In this document: positions 8,822-17,248 of the stretch, piece after piece
How the letters are laid out: each line of letters starts with the position of its first letter
Position numbering within the stretch: position 1 is the stretch's first letter
Source: Thiotrichales bacterium
GTDB lineage: Bacteria > Pseudomonadota > Gammaproteobacteria > Beggiatoales > Beggiatoaceae
Direction: 5' to 3'
DNA: 35,797 bases
Assembly (NCBI GenBank): GCA_016744475.1
Contig: JADGEH010000043.1
Coordinates: 1 to 35,797 of the forward strand
Notes under the pieces: model-generated
Told to the model about the DNA's origin: nothing
Databases searched by the model: none
Seen by the model: the letters and a program-made list of their open reading frames with translations, nothing else
Translations under genes and position numbers: made by a program

Positions 8822-9613
8822 TTAAGCCCAAGTTAAGAGAACAAATAATAAAGTATGCTCTTGGTGTTCAGCCAGCAGTGGGAAAATTTTAAATTGAAGG
8901 TGTTGCTGTCGATTTTCTACACGTAATTGGGTTTGATAAGTGTGTGGTGCTAATCCACTATTTTGCCAATGCTGTTTTAATGTATGCACTTCTTCCTGTT
9001 GAAAAAGGCGAGTCCAAGTATGTACAGCAATGGGCATAGTCGTGGGTTCTAATTGTAAAATATCTTGTGCCGCATCATTACAATCAAGAATATTACCTTG
9101 ATAATCCAAACGTAAAACACCCTTGTCTGGGTGTTGTTCAGGATTTAATAAATATTCAAAACAATGCGACAGATCGTATTGTAAACGTAAACTGCGTTGA
9201 CGATACCAGACTCGTTCTAATTGAGTTTGTACTTTCAAAAGAATTTCTGGGCGAGAGAAAGGCTTGGTTAAATAATCCACGCCACCTTCTCTAAAACCTC
9301 GGGTTAAATCTTCTGTTGAAGTCAGCGCACTGATAAAAATAATGGGGATTTTAGCGGTTAATTCATTGGCTTTCAAATGACGGCACACGGTAAAACCATC
9401 CATTGGTGTCATCATAATATCGAGCAAAATTAATTGTGGTTGCCAGCGAGGAATTAATTGTAGAGCTTTTTCCCCAGTATTGGCAAAAGCGACTTCATGC
9501 CCGCCTTGTTCTAAATATAAACGTAAAATATCTAAATTGGCTAAGGCATCATCAACAATGAAAATTTTAGCATTACGAATATAAGCTTGTGGGGTTAATG
9601 ATTCAATCGGCAT
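8822..9613 (-). CDS. Response regulator with REC domain and PAS-like output domain
   Basis: A 264-residue protein. An N-terminal receiver domain has IFIVDD, phosphoacceptor Asp65 in [11 protein letters not shown] and the conserved lysine in TKPFS. Residues about 145-264 look like a divergent PAS domain ([22 protein letters not shown]) and there is no DNA-binding or GGDEF domain. The open frame extends to 9661, but the ATG at 9613 is preferred because it begins just before the receiver fold and overlaps the end of the upstream hybrid kinase by 11 bp, implying translational coupling. It is likely the partner of that kinase, acting through protein contacts rather than transcription (inference). 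Confidence 0.88.
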   Translation of the reverse strand: MPIESLTPQAYIRNAKIFIVDDALANLDILRLYLEQGGHEVAFANTGEKALQLIPRWQPQLILLDIMMTPMDGFTVCRHLKANELTAKIPIIFISALTSTEDLTRGFREGGVDYLTKPFSRPEILLKVQTQLERVWYRQRSLRLQYDLSHCFEYLLNPEQHPDKGVLRLDYQGNILDCNDAAQDILQLEPTTMPIAVHTWTRLFQQEEVHTLKQHWQNSGLAPHTYQTQLRVENRQQHLQFKIFPLLAEHQEHTLLFVLLTWA

Positions 9614-11936
9614 AACGTAATTCCAGAAAAGCAGATAAGCCATCCATATCATAACTAGCAAGATATTGGTGTAAATATTCTGCCAGTGCTTGATGCTCTT
9701 TAGACTCTTCCCTGAGCGTGTTAGTTAAACGATGTAAGCGAGTCATTTCACAAAACTGCGTGGCTTCCTGTAATTGCCGGAAGGTTTCATCGGAAATACC
9801 GCTCAATATATGTAGATAATCGGCTTGGCTTTTTTCTGTATGTTGAACTGGGTGTTTGGATTTCATTTCTACCAATTCAATATTTAGTATTTGTTTAAGG
9901 CACTGATAAATCTGTACAAAACGAAAAGGCTTAGTGATGACTTCGGCAAAACCATCATGGCACAGTTGTACTCGGTCTTCAGCAAAGGCCGAAGCGGTGA
10001 CCGCCACACAGGGCGGGCACGTATGATCCCAAGCTTGACATAAGACCTGCAAGGCTTCACGCCCATTCATAACCGGCATACGAATATCCATGAAAATAAT
10101 ATCGAGGTGTTTTTGTTGGGCTTGCCATACCGCTTGAGAACCATTTTCAGCTTCAGTGACCTGTGCTCCAATGGTTTTAAGAATATAAACCAGTGCGTCA
10201 CGATTGTCTTTTACGTCATCGACGACCAAGGTAGATAATTCTACTCCAGCGGGCAACTGTAAACGCTGTGTGGGCATCGAGTCGGTGTCAACATCCATTA
10301 ACATGTCAGAGTTGGCGACAGGTAAAGGCAAATGCACTGTAAAACAAGAACCTTGTCCCAGATCAGACAGCAAATACACTTCTCCTTTCATTAAATCAAT
10401 AAAGCGTTTAGTAATAGCTAAGCCGAGTCCTGCTCCGCCTTTATTTAATCCCAATGATTCTTGATGAAAAGGAGAAAAAATATGTGACTGTGCCTGTTCT
10501 TCAATACCGGGCCCGGTATCTTGCACTGCAAATTTATATGTGTCGCCGTGTTGAGAAATGCTAAAGGTCACTTGTCCATATTCTGTGAATTTAACCGCAT
10601 TGCCTAATAAGTTAATCAAGATTTGTCGTAATTTACCTTGATCGCCGATCACACCACAACTTTGTTTAATATGGCTCTGTACCTGCCAGCCAATATGTTT
10701 TTGCTGACAACGCATACTAAACATGACATCCATAATATGAATGAGTTCATCTAAATAAAACGCTTTGCTATTAAGCTCAATAGTACCCAGATCAATTTTA
10801 GAGAATTCGAGGATTTCATTAATCAAACCTAATAAATGATTGCCGCTGCTTTCAATAGTTTGAATATAATCATGTTTGACTTCATCACCATCAGATTCCA
10901 TTAATAAAATTTGGGAAAATCCAATAATAGCATTGAGCGGGGTGCGGATTTCATGCGACATATTGGCAATAAAGCGACTTTTCGCTTGATTAGCACCGGA
11001 AGCTTGTGCGGCAGCTTCTTCATAAGCTTTGGTGCGTTCATCCACTTTTTCTTCCAGATGATTACGATAGGCATCTAAGGTTTTATCGCGGGTTTCAATC
11101 TGCGTTAGCATGTCATTAAAACCTTGAATAAGTAATCCCAACTCATCTTTGTAATAGGGCGTGGCTCGTAAAGAATAATTTTTTTCAGTCGATACTTGCT
11201 GCATGGTGTCTAACAAAGCATAAATCGGTGTGCTTACACTTTTTTGCATACGGCGAGCTAGGAAAAACACAATAACAATCATAATCACCATGCCGAATAC
11301 AATAAATAACGCGGTATATAGTAATTGATGAATAGCTTGTTTTAGATCAAATTGTATGGCAATAAAACCAATGTAGTCATCTTTAGAATTTTTCATTTGA
11401 ATTTCATGCATGGACACTAAACGAAATGACCAAAAATTATTTCCACACCATTTTAATTTTCCATCTTTAAGAATTGTAGAGTTATTTTTTGGAATTTTAT
11501 TTTTAGCGGCTTTAGGTTCCTTGGCATCGGGTAAACCAGGTTCTAAATTCCCAGTGAGTTCATAATAATAACGTTGCAGATTATACTTATCCCAGTTGTT
11601 TTTTCGGTCTAAAGGTGCCCCTTTCTTAAAATAACGCGCTACCACTTTACCCGTTTCATCAAACAACAAGGCATGTAAAATTTCATCTTTAACTGATAAA
11701 TGCTTAATATCTTCTTGAATATATTCATGTATTTGATCATCAGGTTGAAACTCTAATGCTGCACTGGAATTAGAGCCAATGAGCCGGGTTAAGGTCTCAG
11801 CTTCCACTTCTAAGTGTTTAATAAAACTACTCATATGATAGAACGTGAGAGAACCTGTGCTGAGTAACATGACACCAATGCTGGTGATCATGATCATCGC
11901 CACTAGTCTGGTTTTAATAGATTGAGTTTTAGACAT
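9603..11936 (-). CDS. Membrane hybrid histidine kinase with CHASE8-like periplasmic sensor, HAMP, HisKA, HATPase, REC
   Basis: A 777-residue inner-membrane kinase. TM1 is at about 10-33 and TM2 at about 205-228 ([20 protein letters not shown]). The periplasmic region between them starts with the CHASE8-type segment [11 protein letters not shown] and GKVVARY. A HAMP domain follows TM2, then a short coiled coil, HisKA with [17 protein letters not shown] (His328), HATPase ([25 protein letters not shown]) and a receiver with Asp617 in [11 protein letters not shown]. The last 100 residues form a helical tail without an HPt motif, similar in pattern to the tail of the kinase at 4413-7523. A lysine-rich insertion ([11 protein letters not shown]) lies in the periplasmic domain. 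The gene overlaps its downstream response regulator by 11 bp. Confidence 0.92.
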   Translation of the reverse strand: MSKTQSIKTRLVAMIMITSIGVMLLSTGSLTFYHMSSFIKHLEVEAETLTRLIGSNSSAALEFQPDDQIHEYIQEDIKHLSVKDEILHALLFDETGKVVARYFKKGAPLDRKNNWDKYNLQRYYYELTGNLEPGLPDAKEPKAAKNKIPKNNSTILKDGKLKWCGNNFWSFRLVSMHEIQMKNSKDDYIGFIAIQFDLKQAIHQLLYTALFIVFGMVIMIVIVFFLARRMQKSVSTPIYALLDTMQQVSTEKNYSLRATPYYKDELGLLIQGFNDMLTQIETRDKTLDAYRNHLEEKVDERTKAYEEAAAQASGANQAKSRFIANMSHEIRTPLNAIIGFSQILLMESDGDEVKHDYIQTIESSGNHLLGLINEILEFSKIDLGTIELNSKAFYLDELIHIMDVMFSMRCQQKHIGWQVQSHIKQSCGVIGDQGKLRQILINLLGNAVKFTEYGQVTFSISQHGDTYKFAVQDTGPGIEEQAQSHIFSPFHQESLGLNKGGAGLGLAITKRFIDLMKGEVYLLSDLGQGSCFTVHLPLPVANSDMLMDVDTDSMPTQRLQLPAGVELSTLVVDDVKDNRDALVYILKTIGAQVTEAENGSQAVWQAQQKHLDIIFMDIRMPVMNGREALQVLCQAWDHTCPPCVAVTASAFAEDRVQLCHDGFAEVITKPFRFVQIYQCLKQILNIELVEMKSKHPVQHTEKSQADYLHILSGISDETFRQLQEATQFCEMTRLHRLTNTLREESKEHQALAEYLHQYLASYDMDGLSAFLELRYAD

Positions 11937-12251
11937 TTTAATAACCTGAAAAAATATTTAGATGACATCACTGACATTAGGCTTGGTTGATACTGAGATG
12001 CTGGTGGGTTTTTGTTCCATTTCCATGCTGACGGGGTTATTTTTTCTACCCATGAAGTGCATGGCTATGAAATAGCGCCTTGTCAGTCCAAAAAGGTGAC
12101 TAAAAACCCAATCACCCGCAAATGCCAACATCTGTTTCTAAGAGCCTATACGAAGATGGGGAATCGAAGCGAAAATTCGCCATTTTGAGGCGGGTTTGCA
12201 GCCGATTATCCCATTTTCGTATAGGCTCTTATAGCACAGCTCATGATTCCA
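11937..12251. other. Intergenic region holding a MITE copy
   Basis: The 315-bp gap upstream of the kinase start and downstream of the VWA gene stop has no supported gene. The only clear structure is the 93-bp palindromic element annotated separately. The part nearest the kinase (11937-12138) presumably contains its promoter, but no convincing -35/-10 pair was picked out. Confidence 0.5.
12139..12231. mobile_element. Full-length 93-bp MITE with 22-bp terminal inverted repeats
   Basis: The ends TAAGAGCCTATACGAAGATGGG and CCCATTTTCGTATAGGCTCTTA are reverse complements with one mismatch in 22. TA sits at both tips, consistent with a TA target. The interior contains a small inverted repeat GCGAAAATTCGC and no gene. 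Partial copies of the same element occur at 13921-13940 (right end) and 21535-21576 (left end), showing that it is a dispersed element. Confidence 0.82.
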
Positions 12252-13478
12252 CTAATTTAATTGTACACGCTGTCCCCAAGGCACCGTCTTTTTACCTTTC
12301 ACTAACCATAATACCGGGTAAGCAGGTGGAGATTCAGGGAATGTCCCCGCAGCATCGGTAAAATATACCAGTAAATCAGGGGCCATGTCGCATTGTTCTG
12401 TCCAGTCAAAGATGGGGGCAAAGCGCGTACCGCCGCCCCCGTTAAATTGCTTAGGCAAAGTCAAATGCTCCCAGGGTTCATACGTCCAAGGGCCGCTCTC
12501 GTCCAACTGTGCATCACAAGCCAATACCGTAATGCGGGCACGAATCTGGGCTTTGATCACATCAATTTCTGCCACAAATTCTTGCAGTGCGGTTTCTTGA
12601 ATAGAGCCGCTAATATCCAAAGCCACCACGATGTTTAATTGATGACTACGCAAGCTGGGTAAAATCGCACTGCCTTCACGTCGTGAAGGGCGCATATAGG
12701 TGTAATCATCACGCGCATTCACACTCATATAATGGGCTAACAAAGCACGCCAAGGCAGTTGCGGTTGGAGTAAATGTTCGACCAAACGCGCCAAGCTATC
12801 GCCCAGTTTTCCCGCCTGTTGCGCCTGTTGAGCGGCACCCGCCATGCGTTGTTGCCACTGCACCGAAAGATTATCGCTTTCTTCGAGTTCTAGCGGCGGT
12901 GGTTGCGGAGCACCGCCCGCATCAGGGTCGGTGTCAGCATCAGTATCTGGAGGGTCTTGTGGCTGCTGTTGTTCCCGGCTATCCCCTTGATGATCAGGCT
13001 TTTGTCCTTTGCCTTGTTCTTGGGGTTCATGTTCATCATAAACATGCTTATCCAAAGGTTCCTCGGAATCATTATCATCTAATAACGGATAAATTTCTTC
13101 CGCCGTCATCCCCTCATACTCCATCATGATGTGTGCAGTGGGCGGCGGTGGCAGCCCTTCGCGCACTAATAAAGGGTTGATGGCGTAATCACAGGCTAAG
13201 TCCCAACGGAATTTAATCCGATGCTGTCGTCTTGCAAAATGTGACAACGCACAATGCAGCGCTTCATGGGCTAACATGAACTGCACTTGTTCCAGGCTTA
13301 ATGCCTTAATAAAGTCGGGATTGTAATAAAATTGGCGGGCATTGGTGGCTGTCGTCGGACACCATTGTGGATCGGCGGCGATCATGGGTAAACGCAAAAC
13401 CAACGCGCCAAGAAAGGGTTTATCAAGAATTAATCGGGTGCGTGCTGCAGCCAGCTTAGTCTCAAGTGCTTCATTCAT
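12252..13478 (-). CDS. Putative metallopeptidase/VWA-like protein (DUF2201 family)
   Basis: A 408-residue cytoplasmic protein. The N-terminal domain carries a zinc-peptidase HEXXH motif, HEALH at 71-75, in the context FMLAHEALHCALSH typical of the DUF2201 N-terminal putative metallopeptidase domain. A low-complexity acidic and proline/glutamine-rich linker (about 133-195) follows. The C-terminal VWA-like domain has the MIDAS-type VALDISGSI and later GGGGTRF and VYFTDA. Family members usually sit next to a MoxR-type AAA+ ATPase and are thought to work with it; no MoxR gene is adjacent here. The start at 13478 is supported by AAGG about 8 bp upstream. Substrate and function are unknown. Confidence 0.88.
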   Translation of the reverse strand: MNEALETKLAAARTRLILDKPFLGALVLRLPMIAADPQWCPTTATNARQFYYNPDFIKALSLEQVQFMLAHEALHCALSHFARRQHRIKFRWDLACDYAINPLLVREGLPPPPTAHIMMEYEGMTAEEIYPLLDDNDSEEPLDKHVYDEHEPQEQGKGQKPDHQGDSREQQQPQDPPDTDADTDPDAGGAPQPPPLELEESDNLSVQWQQRMAGAAQQAQQAGKLGDSLARLVEHLLQPQLPWRALLAHYMSVNARDDYTYMRPSRREGSAILPSLRSHQLNIVVALDISGSIQETALQEFVAEIDVIKAQIRARITVLACDAQLDESGPWTYEPWEHLTLPKQFNGGGGTRFAPIFDWTEQCDMAPDLLVYFTDAAGTFPESPPAYPVLWLVKGKKTVPWGQRVQLN

Positions 13479-13561
13479 TATTTAAACCTTTATTCATGCT
13501 GTGCATCAGGCGTACTGCCATTAAGTGAAGCCCAGTAGTATTGCAAGTGGTTGATTTTATT

Positions 13562-13593
13562 CCCCCTCCTTCCAGGAGGGGGCTAGGGGGTGG
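13562..13593. repeat. Dispersed C-rich hairpin repeat, copy 1
   Basis: CCCCCTCCT and AGGAGGGGG (13562-13582) form a perfect 9-bp stem with a 3-base loop and are followed by a G-rich tail CTAGGGGGTGG. The same layout recurs at 13659-13677 in opposite orientation and at 35517-35544. It is a dispersed intergenic palindrome; the G-runs could also form a quadruplex (inference). Confidence 0.7.
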
Positions 13594-13658
13594 TGAACAA
13601 CAGCAGCTTTCTTTAATGTGTTTTTAAGGAATGTTGCCTTTAATCACCACGCCTCAAT

Positions 13659-13677
13659 CCCCTCCTGCGAGGAGGGG
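13659..13677. repeat. Dispersed C-rich hairpin repeat, copy 2 (inverted)
   Basis: CCCCTCCT and AGGAGGGG form an 8-bp stem with a 3-base loop. The right flank AAGCTCAT is the reverse complement of the left flank of copy 3 (ATGAGCTT at 35509-35516), so copies 2 and 3 share more than the stem. Confidence 0.65.
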
Positions 13678-13736
13678 AAGCTCATGCCTTGAATCCCAAA
13701 TTTTTTCCTTAGCTTAATGGCAGTGCTGCATCGGGT

Positions 13737-13819
13737 AAGGAACGCGCATGAAACCACTTCAACCTCTTCGCTGGTCTTTTTTCCTCTTTTCCGCGTTACC
13801 GATTCCGTGCGCGTTCCTT
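13737..13819. repeat. Spaced inverted repeat of 14 bp
   Basis: AAGGAACGCGCATG (13737-13750) and CGTGCGCGTTCCTT (13806-13819) are reverse complements with one mismatch, separated by 55 bp of pyrimidine-rich sequence. It may be a small MITE or hairpin element; no second copy is seen in the window. Confidence 0.5.
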
Positions 13820-13920
13820 CAAAACTGTCTATAAGGGTGGCAGCAAATAAGGACAAGGGAAGGGGGCTATGATAAAACCCTCCAGTTTTCTGGGTTTGAC
13901 GTTGTACCTGTCAAACCATC

Positions 13921-13940
13921 CGTTTTCGTATAGGCTCTTA
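13921..13940. mobile_element. MITE fragment (right end only)
   Basis: TTTTCGTATAGGCTCTTA at 13923-13940 is identical to the right terminal repeat of the 93-bp element at 12139-12231. The left end and interior are missing. It lies about 100 bp upstream of the preferred start of the membrane ATPase gene. Confidence 0.7.
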
Positions 13941-14036
13941 AGCCTTTTAAAGACAACGCAAAGGGCGCAAGAGGCGCAACAGAACGCCAGCGTTTACAAG
14001 AGTCTGCGAGGAATAACAACATATGGAAAAAATTTG

Positions 14037-16613
14037 ATGTTTACGTTTGTTTCACGCTGCGTGCCTTCGCTGAGTGTATTATTTCGTCACTTTTTCCTCT
14101 ATCCATTATTGACCGCCAGTCTTGTTGCAGGGCTGCTATGGCTGTTTGGGCAGCCGTGGAAATATCTTCAATTAGGCTTTGTCTGCGCTTGGATTTGGCA
14201 CAGCTTTACACTGCTGGCCTTTAGTCTCTGGATGTCCCGCAAAATGGGACATATTGCGGGTTTTTGGGGCGGCTTGCTCAGCGGTTTATTACTGTGCGGT
14301 ATGCAATATGGCGTGGTGAGCATTTTAGCCGCCAGCCTGTTCAGCTTGGGTGTCGTCAACAGCACGCTACTGCATCAGCCAACACCCACCGATAAAGCCT
14401 CCTTGGGGCAAGACGGATTCGCGGCGCTCAGCCACCTATTGTTAGCGGCGCTGCTGTTGTTTGGTGGTTATGCACTCAGCACGCCTGTGTTAAACGCGCT
14501 GCCTCCAGACAGCCTGTTAAATCCTTTGCCCCTGCGCTTAAGCCTCATCGCTGGCGTGGTGATGATTTTTTTAGGGGCGCTGAGTGCGGGTGTGCGAGGC
14601 GTTTTATACAGCGGTTTACTGCTCATGAGCAGTTTTGGGCTATTAGTGACGCAGGCTTATTGGTGGCCTGGAGACAGTGCCAGCGAAGGGCAATATATCT
14701 TACTAGACGGCATCAACGCCGCCGTCCTCGCCATGCTCAGCAGTGGTTTATACGCTTTAGCTTATGTGCCTGCACAGCGTCAATACAGCACTCGCGCAGC
14801 GATTTGGGCGGGCAATGTTTTCGCCCTCAGCAGCATGAGTTTAATCACCTATTTCATCGCCCCCTTATGGCATATTGCGGCATTATTCGCAGGCTTATTC
14901 TTGGGCTGGAGTCATACCTGGTGGCGGCCTTTGTTGCTGTATCCCGTCTTAGAAATCTGGCATAGCGGCTGGTTGCTGCACTATCAGCATCGCGTCTCGC
15001 CGCCCACCGAACGTGACTTAAAAAAACATGCGGCCTTTTGGGATAGCTGGCAATTTTTGCCCTGGCGCAGCTTGTTGCCTTGGTTGCTATGGATACAGCA
15101 ACAAGATGCCGCACTAGCCCGCAAAGGCTTACAACAACTGGAGCATTCCCCACAACACGGGGTTATCGCTGCGTTCAATCTCATCCTAAACCTCAAAACG
15201 CTGGCTGAAGTCCGCAATCTTGAGCAAATGGCTCAGGTTCATCAACAGCTACAAGCCCTGCCCAACGAACACGCAGCGCACACTTTTTTACAACGCTTTC
15301 AAACTATTAGCCGCGATGTCACCGTCGTCAATCAACAAGGCAGCCATTACGCACAACGTCTCATCCTGCACGACACTGAAGAGCGGCTGGATCGTTTAAT
15401 CATGGATTTAAGCCAATATCCAGGCCACATCGCCAAGCGCCTGTTGCCGCTGGGTTTGCAATGGCGCGACCTATTGACAGCGGCTTATGCAGAATTAGAA
15501 GACAGCGTGAATTTATTGCGTGAGATTCACAACCCTTATGTGGTCGGCATTCCGCTCACCAGTCAGCAAGATATTTTTGTCGGTCGCCATGACATTATTG
15601 CCGACATTGAAAAATGCTTACTCACCACACCCGCCCCTCCAGTTTTAGTCTATGGACAACGCCGTACCGGGAAAACCTCTTTACTCAGCAATCTCAGCCG
15701 TTTGCTACCCAGTCGTTTCGTGTTTGCCTATCTGGATTTCCAAAGCCCGCGTATGTTATCGGGACAATTGCCCACCATGTTAGAAGGCATTGTGTTTAGC
15801 GTGACGCGAGCACTGCGCAATAGCTGGCAACACAGCGCTCCAGCACTGGATAAAAGCCTCTTAGACAGCAACCCGCTACACGCCTTTGCGCTGTGGCTAG
15901 AAGCCGTGGAAACCTTGCTCCATGAGCACACATTGATTCTAGCTCTAGACGAGTTTGTGGCTTTAGAAGACAAGCCGATGGCTCAAAACACCCTGCACGA
16001 ATTACTCAGCCTGTTTCGGCATTTAATCCAACACCATCCCAAATGGCGCTTAATGTTAGCGGGTTCGCATCAACTGGATGAACTCAATCATTGGGCGGGG
16101 TATCTGGTCAACGTGCAGGTCTTGCATTTAGGCGGCTTAGCCGAACCCCAAGCCCGTCAACTCATCACGCATCCGATGGCTGATTTTCCCTTGCAGCACA
16201 GCGAAGCTACCGTGGCACGTTTGCTGGCACTGAGCAGCGGGCATCCCGCCTTGCTGCAATTGCTGTGTCGAGAGCTGGTTTCATTGAAAAATAGCCAAGC
16301 GGAAAGCCAACGTTATCAAGCCCAGCTTGAAGACATAGAACAAGCGGCGGTCAACGGCATTAAATCGGGATTATTTTACTTTAGCGATATGTTGCACAAC
16401 CAAATCAAACCCGATGCGCTGGCAGTGTTGCGTTATTTAGCCGCCCAAGGTGAAAGAGCCGTGCTGTCTCATGCAGAACTGGCAGAGCCATTTGAAGATA
16501 TAGAAGCGCGTTTGCAGCAATTATTAAGGCGGGAATTGGTCATGCGCGAGAAAGAGGGGTATCGGTTTAGTGTGGAGTTGGTCAGAAGGGCGGTGTTGAC
16601 GGATCATTCCTGA
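14037..16613 (+). CDS. Polytopic membrane protein with C-terminal STAND/AAA-type ATPase
   Basis: About 858 residues from the preferred ATG at 14037. The frame is open from 13869 (914 residues), but the first 56 residues read through a MITE end and have no hydrophobic or conserved character. GGAAAA lies about 7 bp before 14037. The N-terminal 350 residues contain roughly ten hydrophobic segments. A helical cytoplasmic region follows. The ATPase domain starts at NPYVVGIPLTSQQDIFVGR, with Walker A GQRRTGKTS (Lys546) and Walker B LILALDEF, and ends in a winged-helix-like segment (about 790-855). The NTPase core resembles that of the HTH-ATPase at 21597-22601 (VGR/CGR box, GQRRxGKxSLL). STAND-type ATPases act as signal-responsive switches; a membrane sensor role is inferred. 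It converges with ptuB, overlapping it by 10 bp. Confidence 0.8.
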   Translation: MFTFVSRCVPSLSVLFRHFFLYPLLTASLVAGLLWLFGQPWKYLQLGFVCAWIWHSFTLLAFSLWMSRKMGHIAGFWGGLLSGLLLCGMQYGVVSILAASLFSLGVVNSTLLHQPTPTDKASLGQDGFAALSHLLLAALLLFGGYALSTPVLNALPPDSLLNPLPLRLSLIAGVVMIFLGALSAGVRGVLYSGLLLMSSFGLLVTQAYWWPGDSASEGQYILLDGINAAVLAMLSSGLYALAYVPAQRQYSTRAAIWAGNVFALSSMSLITYFIAPLWHIAALFAGLFLGWSHTWWRPLLLYPVLEIWHSGWLLHYQHRVSPPTERDLKKHAAFWDSWQFLPWRSLLPWLLWIQQQDAALARKGLQQLEHSPQHGVIAAFNLILNLKTLAEVRNLEQMAQVHQQLQALPNEHAAHTFLQRFQTISRDVTVVNQQGSHYAQRLILHDTEERLDRLIMDLSQYPGHIAKRLLPLGLQWRDLLTAAYAELEDSVNLLREIHNPYVVGIPLTSQQDIFVGRHDIIADIEKCLLTTPAPPVLVYGQRRTGKTSLLSNLSRLLPSRFVFAYLDFQSPRMLSGQLPTMLEGIVFSVTRALRNSWQHSAPALDKSLLDSNPLHAFALWLEAVETLLHEHTLILALDEFVALEDKPMAQNTLHELLSLFRHLIQHHPKWRLMLAGSHQLDELNHWAGYLVNVQVLHLGGLAEPQARQLITHPMADFPLQHSEATVARLLALSSGHPALLQLLCRELVSLKNSQAESQRYQAQLEDIEQAAVNGIKSGLFYFSDMLHNQIKPDALAVLRYLAAQGERAVLSHAELAEPFEDIEARLQQLLRRELVMREKEGYRFSVELVRRAVLTDHS

Positions 16614-17248
16614 GCCATCACTGGCTGCAAGTCTTTTAAAATATTGATCAACACAGGTGAGAAGGGGGATAACTTACCGTTTTTCGGCTGACTCAAGTCT
16701 TCAATTAAAATGGCTAAAAGCTCATCCTCTAGCACATCAAGCTCATCTGGGCTTTCTCCTTGTTGATAAATCAAGCTATCAATCATTTGTTTGCGCATTT
16801 CAATTAATGATCGATTATTCCCTTCTTGATCCCCAAGATTTAAAACTTGAATGCTTTTTTTAGCGCGTTCAGTTAATCCCTTAACTCGACCACTGAGGTA
16901 AAACTTTAATTCTGTTTCACACTCAGGCATCAAAGGCGTAAGGGGTAAAGGTTGATGTCCATGAGCCAGTCCGCATTGCTTCTGAGTATTGCAACTAGCT
17001 ACCATGTTGGCAAAATCTAATTCACGTTGCGGAGCAGAGCTTCTGGACTCTACATGCTCATTATGTGATGTCTCTTCTGTGATGAGTTTGCAGCAATAAG
17101 CACATAAAGCATATTGCTCTTCAATGCAGGCTTGGTTAATGGCTTGTCGTTCTCTATAAGATAGGTCTTCATAACGATATTTTGTGGGGTTTTTTCTTTT
17201 CCAATCATTCAGTGTTTTAGGCTCACAATGCTTATCTATTTTTTTCAC
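16604..17248 (-). CDS. ptuB: Septu-type HNH endonuclease PtuB (TIGR02646-like)
   Basis: A 214-residue HNH nuclease. The zinc and catalytic region has CAYC (Cys49, Cys52), then HNEHVESRS with His65 as the likely general base, then FANMVASCN (Asn81, Cys86) and QCG (Cys92), matching the layout of PtuB/TIGR02646 proteins. In Septu anti-phage systems PtuB is the nuclease that associates with the PtuA ATPase. The start at 17248 lies inside the end of ptuA (17-bp overlap), which supports tight coupling. No reverse transcriptase is near, so this is stand-alone Septu rather than the ptuAB effector of a type I retron. The last 10 bp overlap the convergent membrane ATPase gene. Confidence 0.85.
   Translation of the reverse strand: MKKIDKHCEPKTLNDWKRKNPTKYRYEDLSYRERQAINQACIEEQYALCAYCCKLITEETSHNEHVESRSSAPQRELDFANMVASCNTQKQCGLAHGHQPLPLTPLMPECETELKFYLSGRVKGLTERAKKSIQVLNLGDQEGNNRSLIEMRKQMIDSLIYQQGESPDELDVLEDELLAILIEDLSQPKNGKLSPFSPVLINILKDLQPVMAQE

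Larger units (their letters stand above)
13479..14036. other. Repeat-rich intergenic region
   Basis: This stretch holds two GC-rich hairpin repeats, one 14-bp spaced inverted repeat and a MITE end, each annotated separately. A minus-strand frame (13644-13856) is read across these palindromes and resembles no known protein. A plus-strand extension of the following gene begins at 13869 but is partly composed of MITE sequence, so the region is treated as non-coding with that start as an alternative. Confidence 0.5.

Noticed and set aside
12683..13129. 148-codon plus-strand open frame
   Set aside because: Antisense to the well-supported DUF2201 gene, in its low-complexity linker region where long antisense frames are expected.
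13644..13856. 70-codon minus-strand open frame
   Set aside because: It is read through palindromic repeats (13659-13677 and 13737-13819), has no recognisable family and no good start context.
13869..14036. N-terminal extension of the membrane ATPase from the ATG at 13869
   Set aside because: The extension reads through a MITE end and lacks conserved character; the ATG at 14037 precedes the first membrane segment and has a plausible Shine-Dalgarno. Not excluded.
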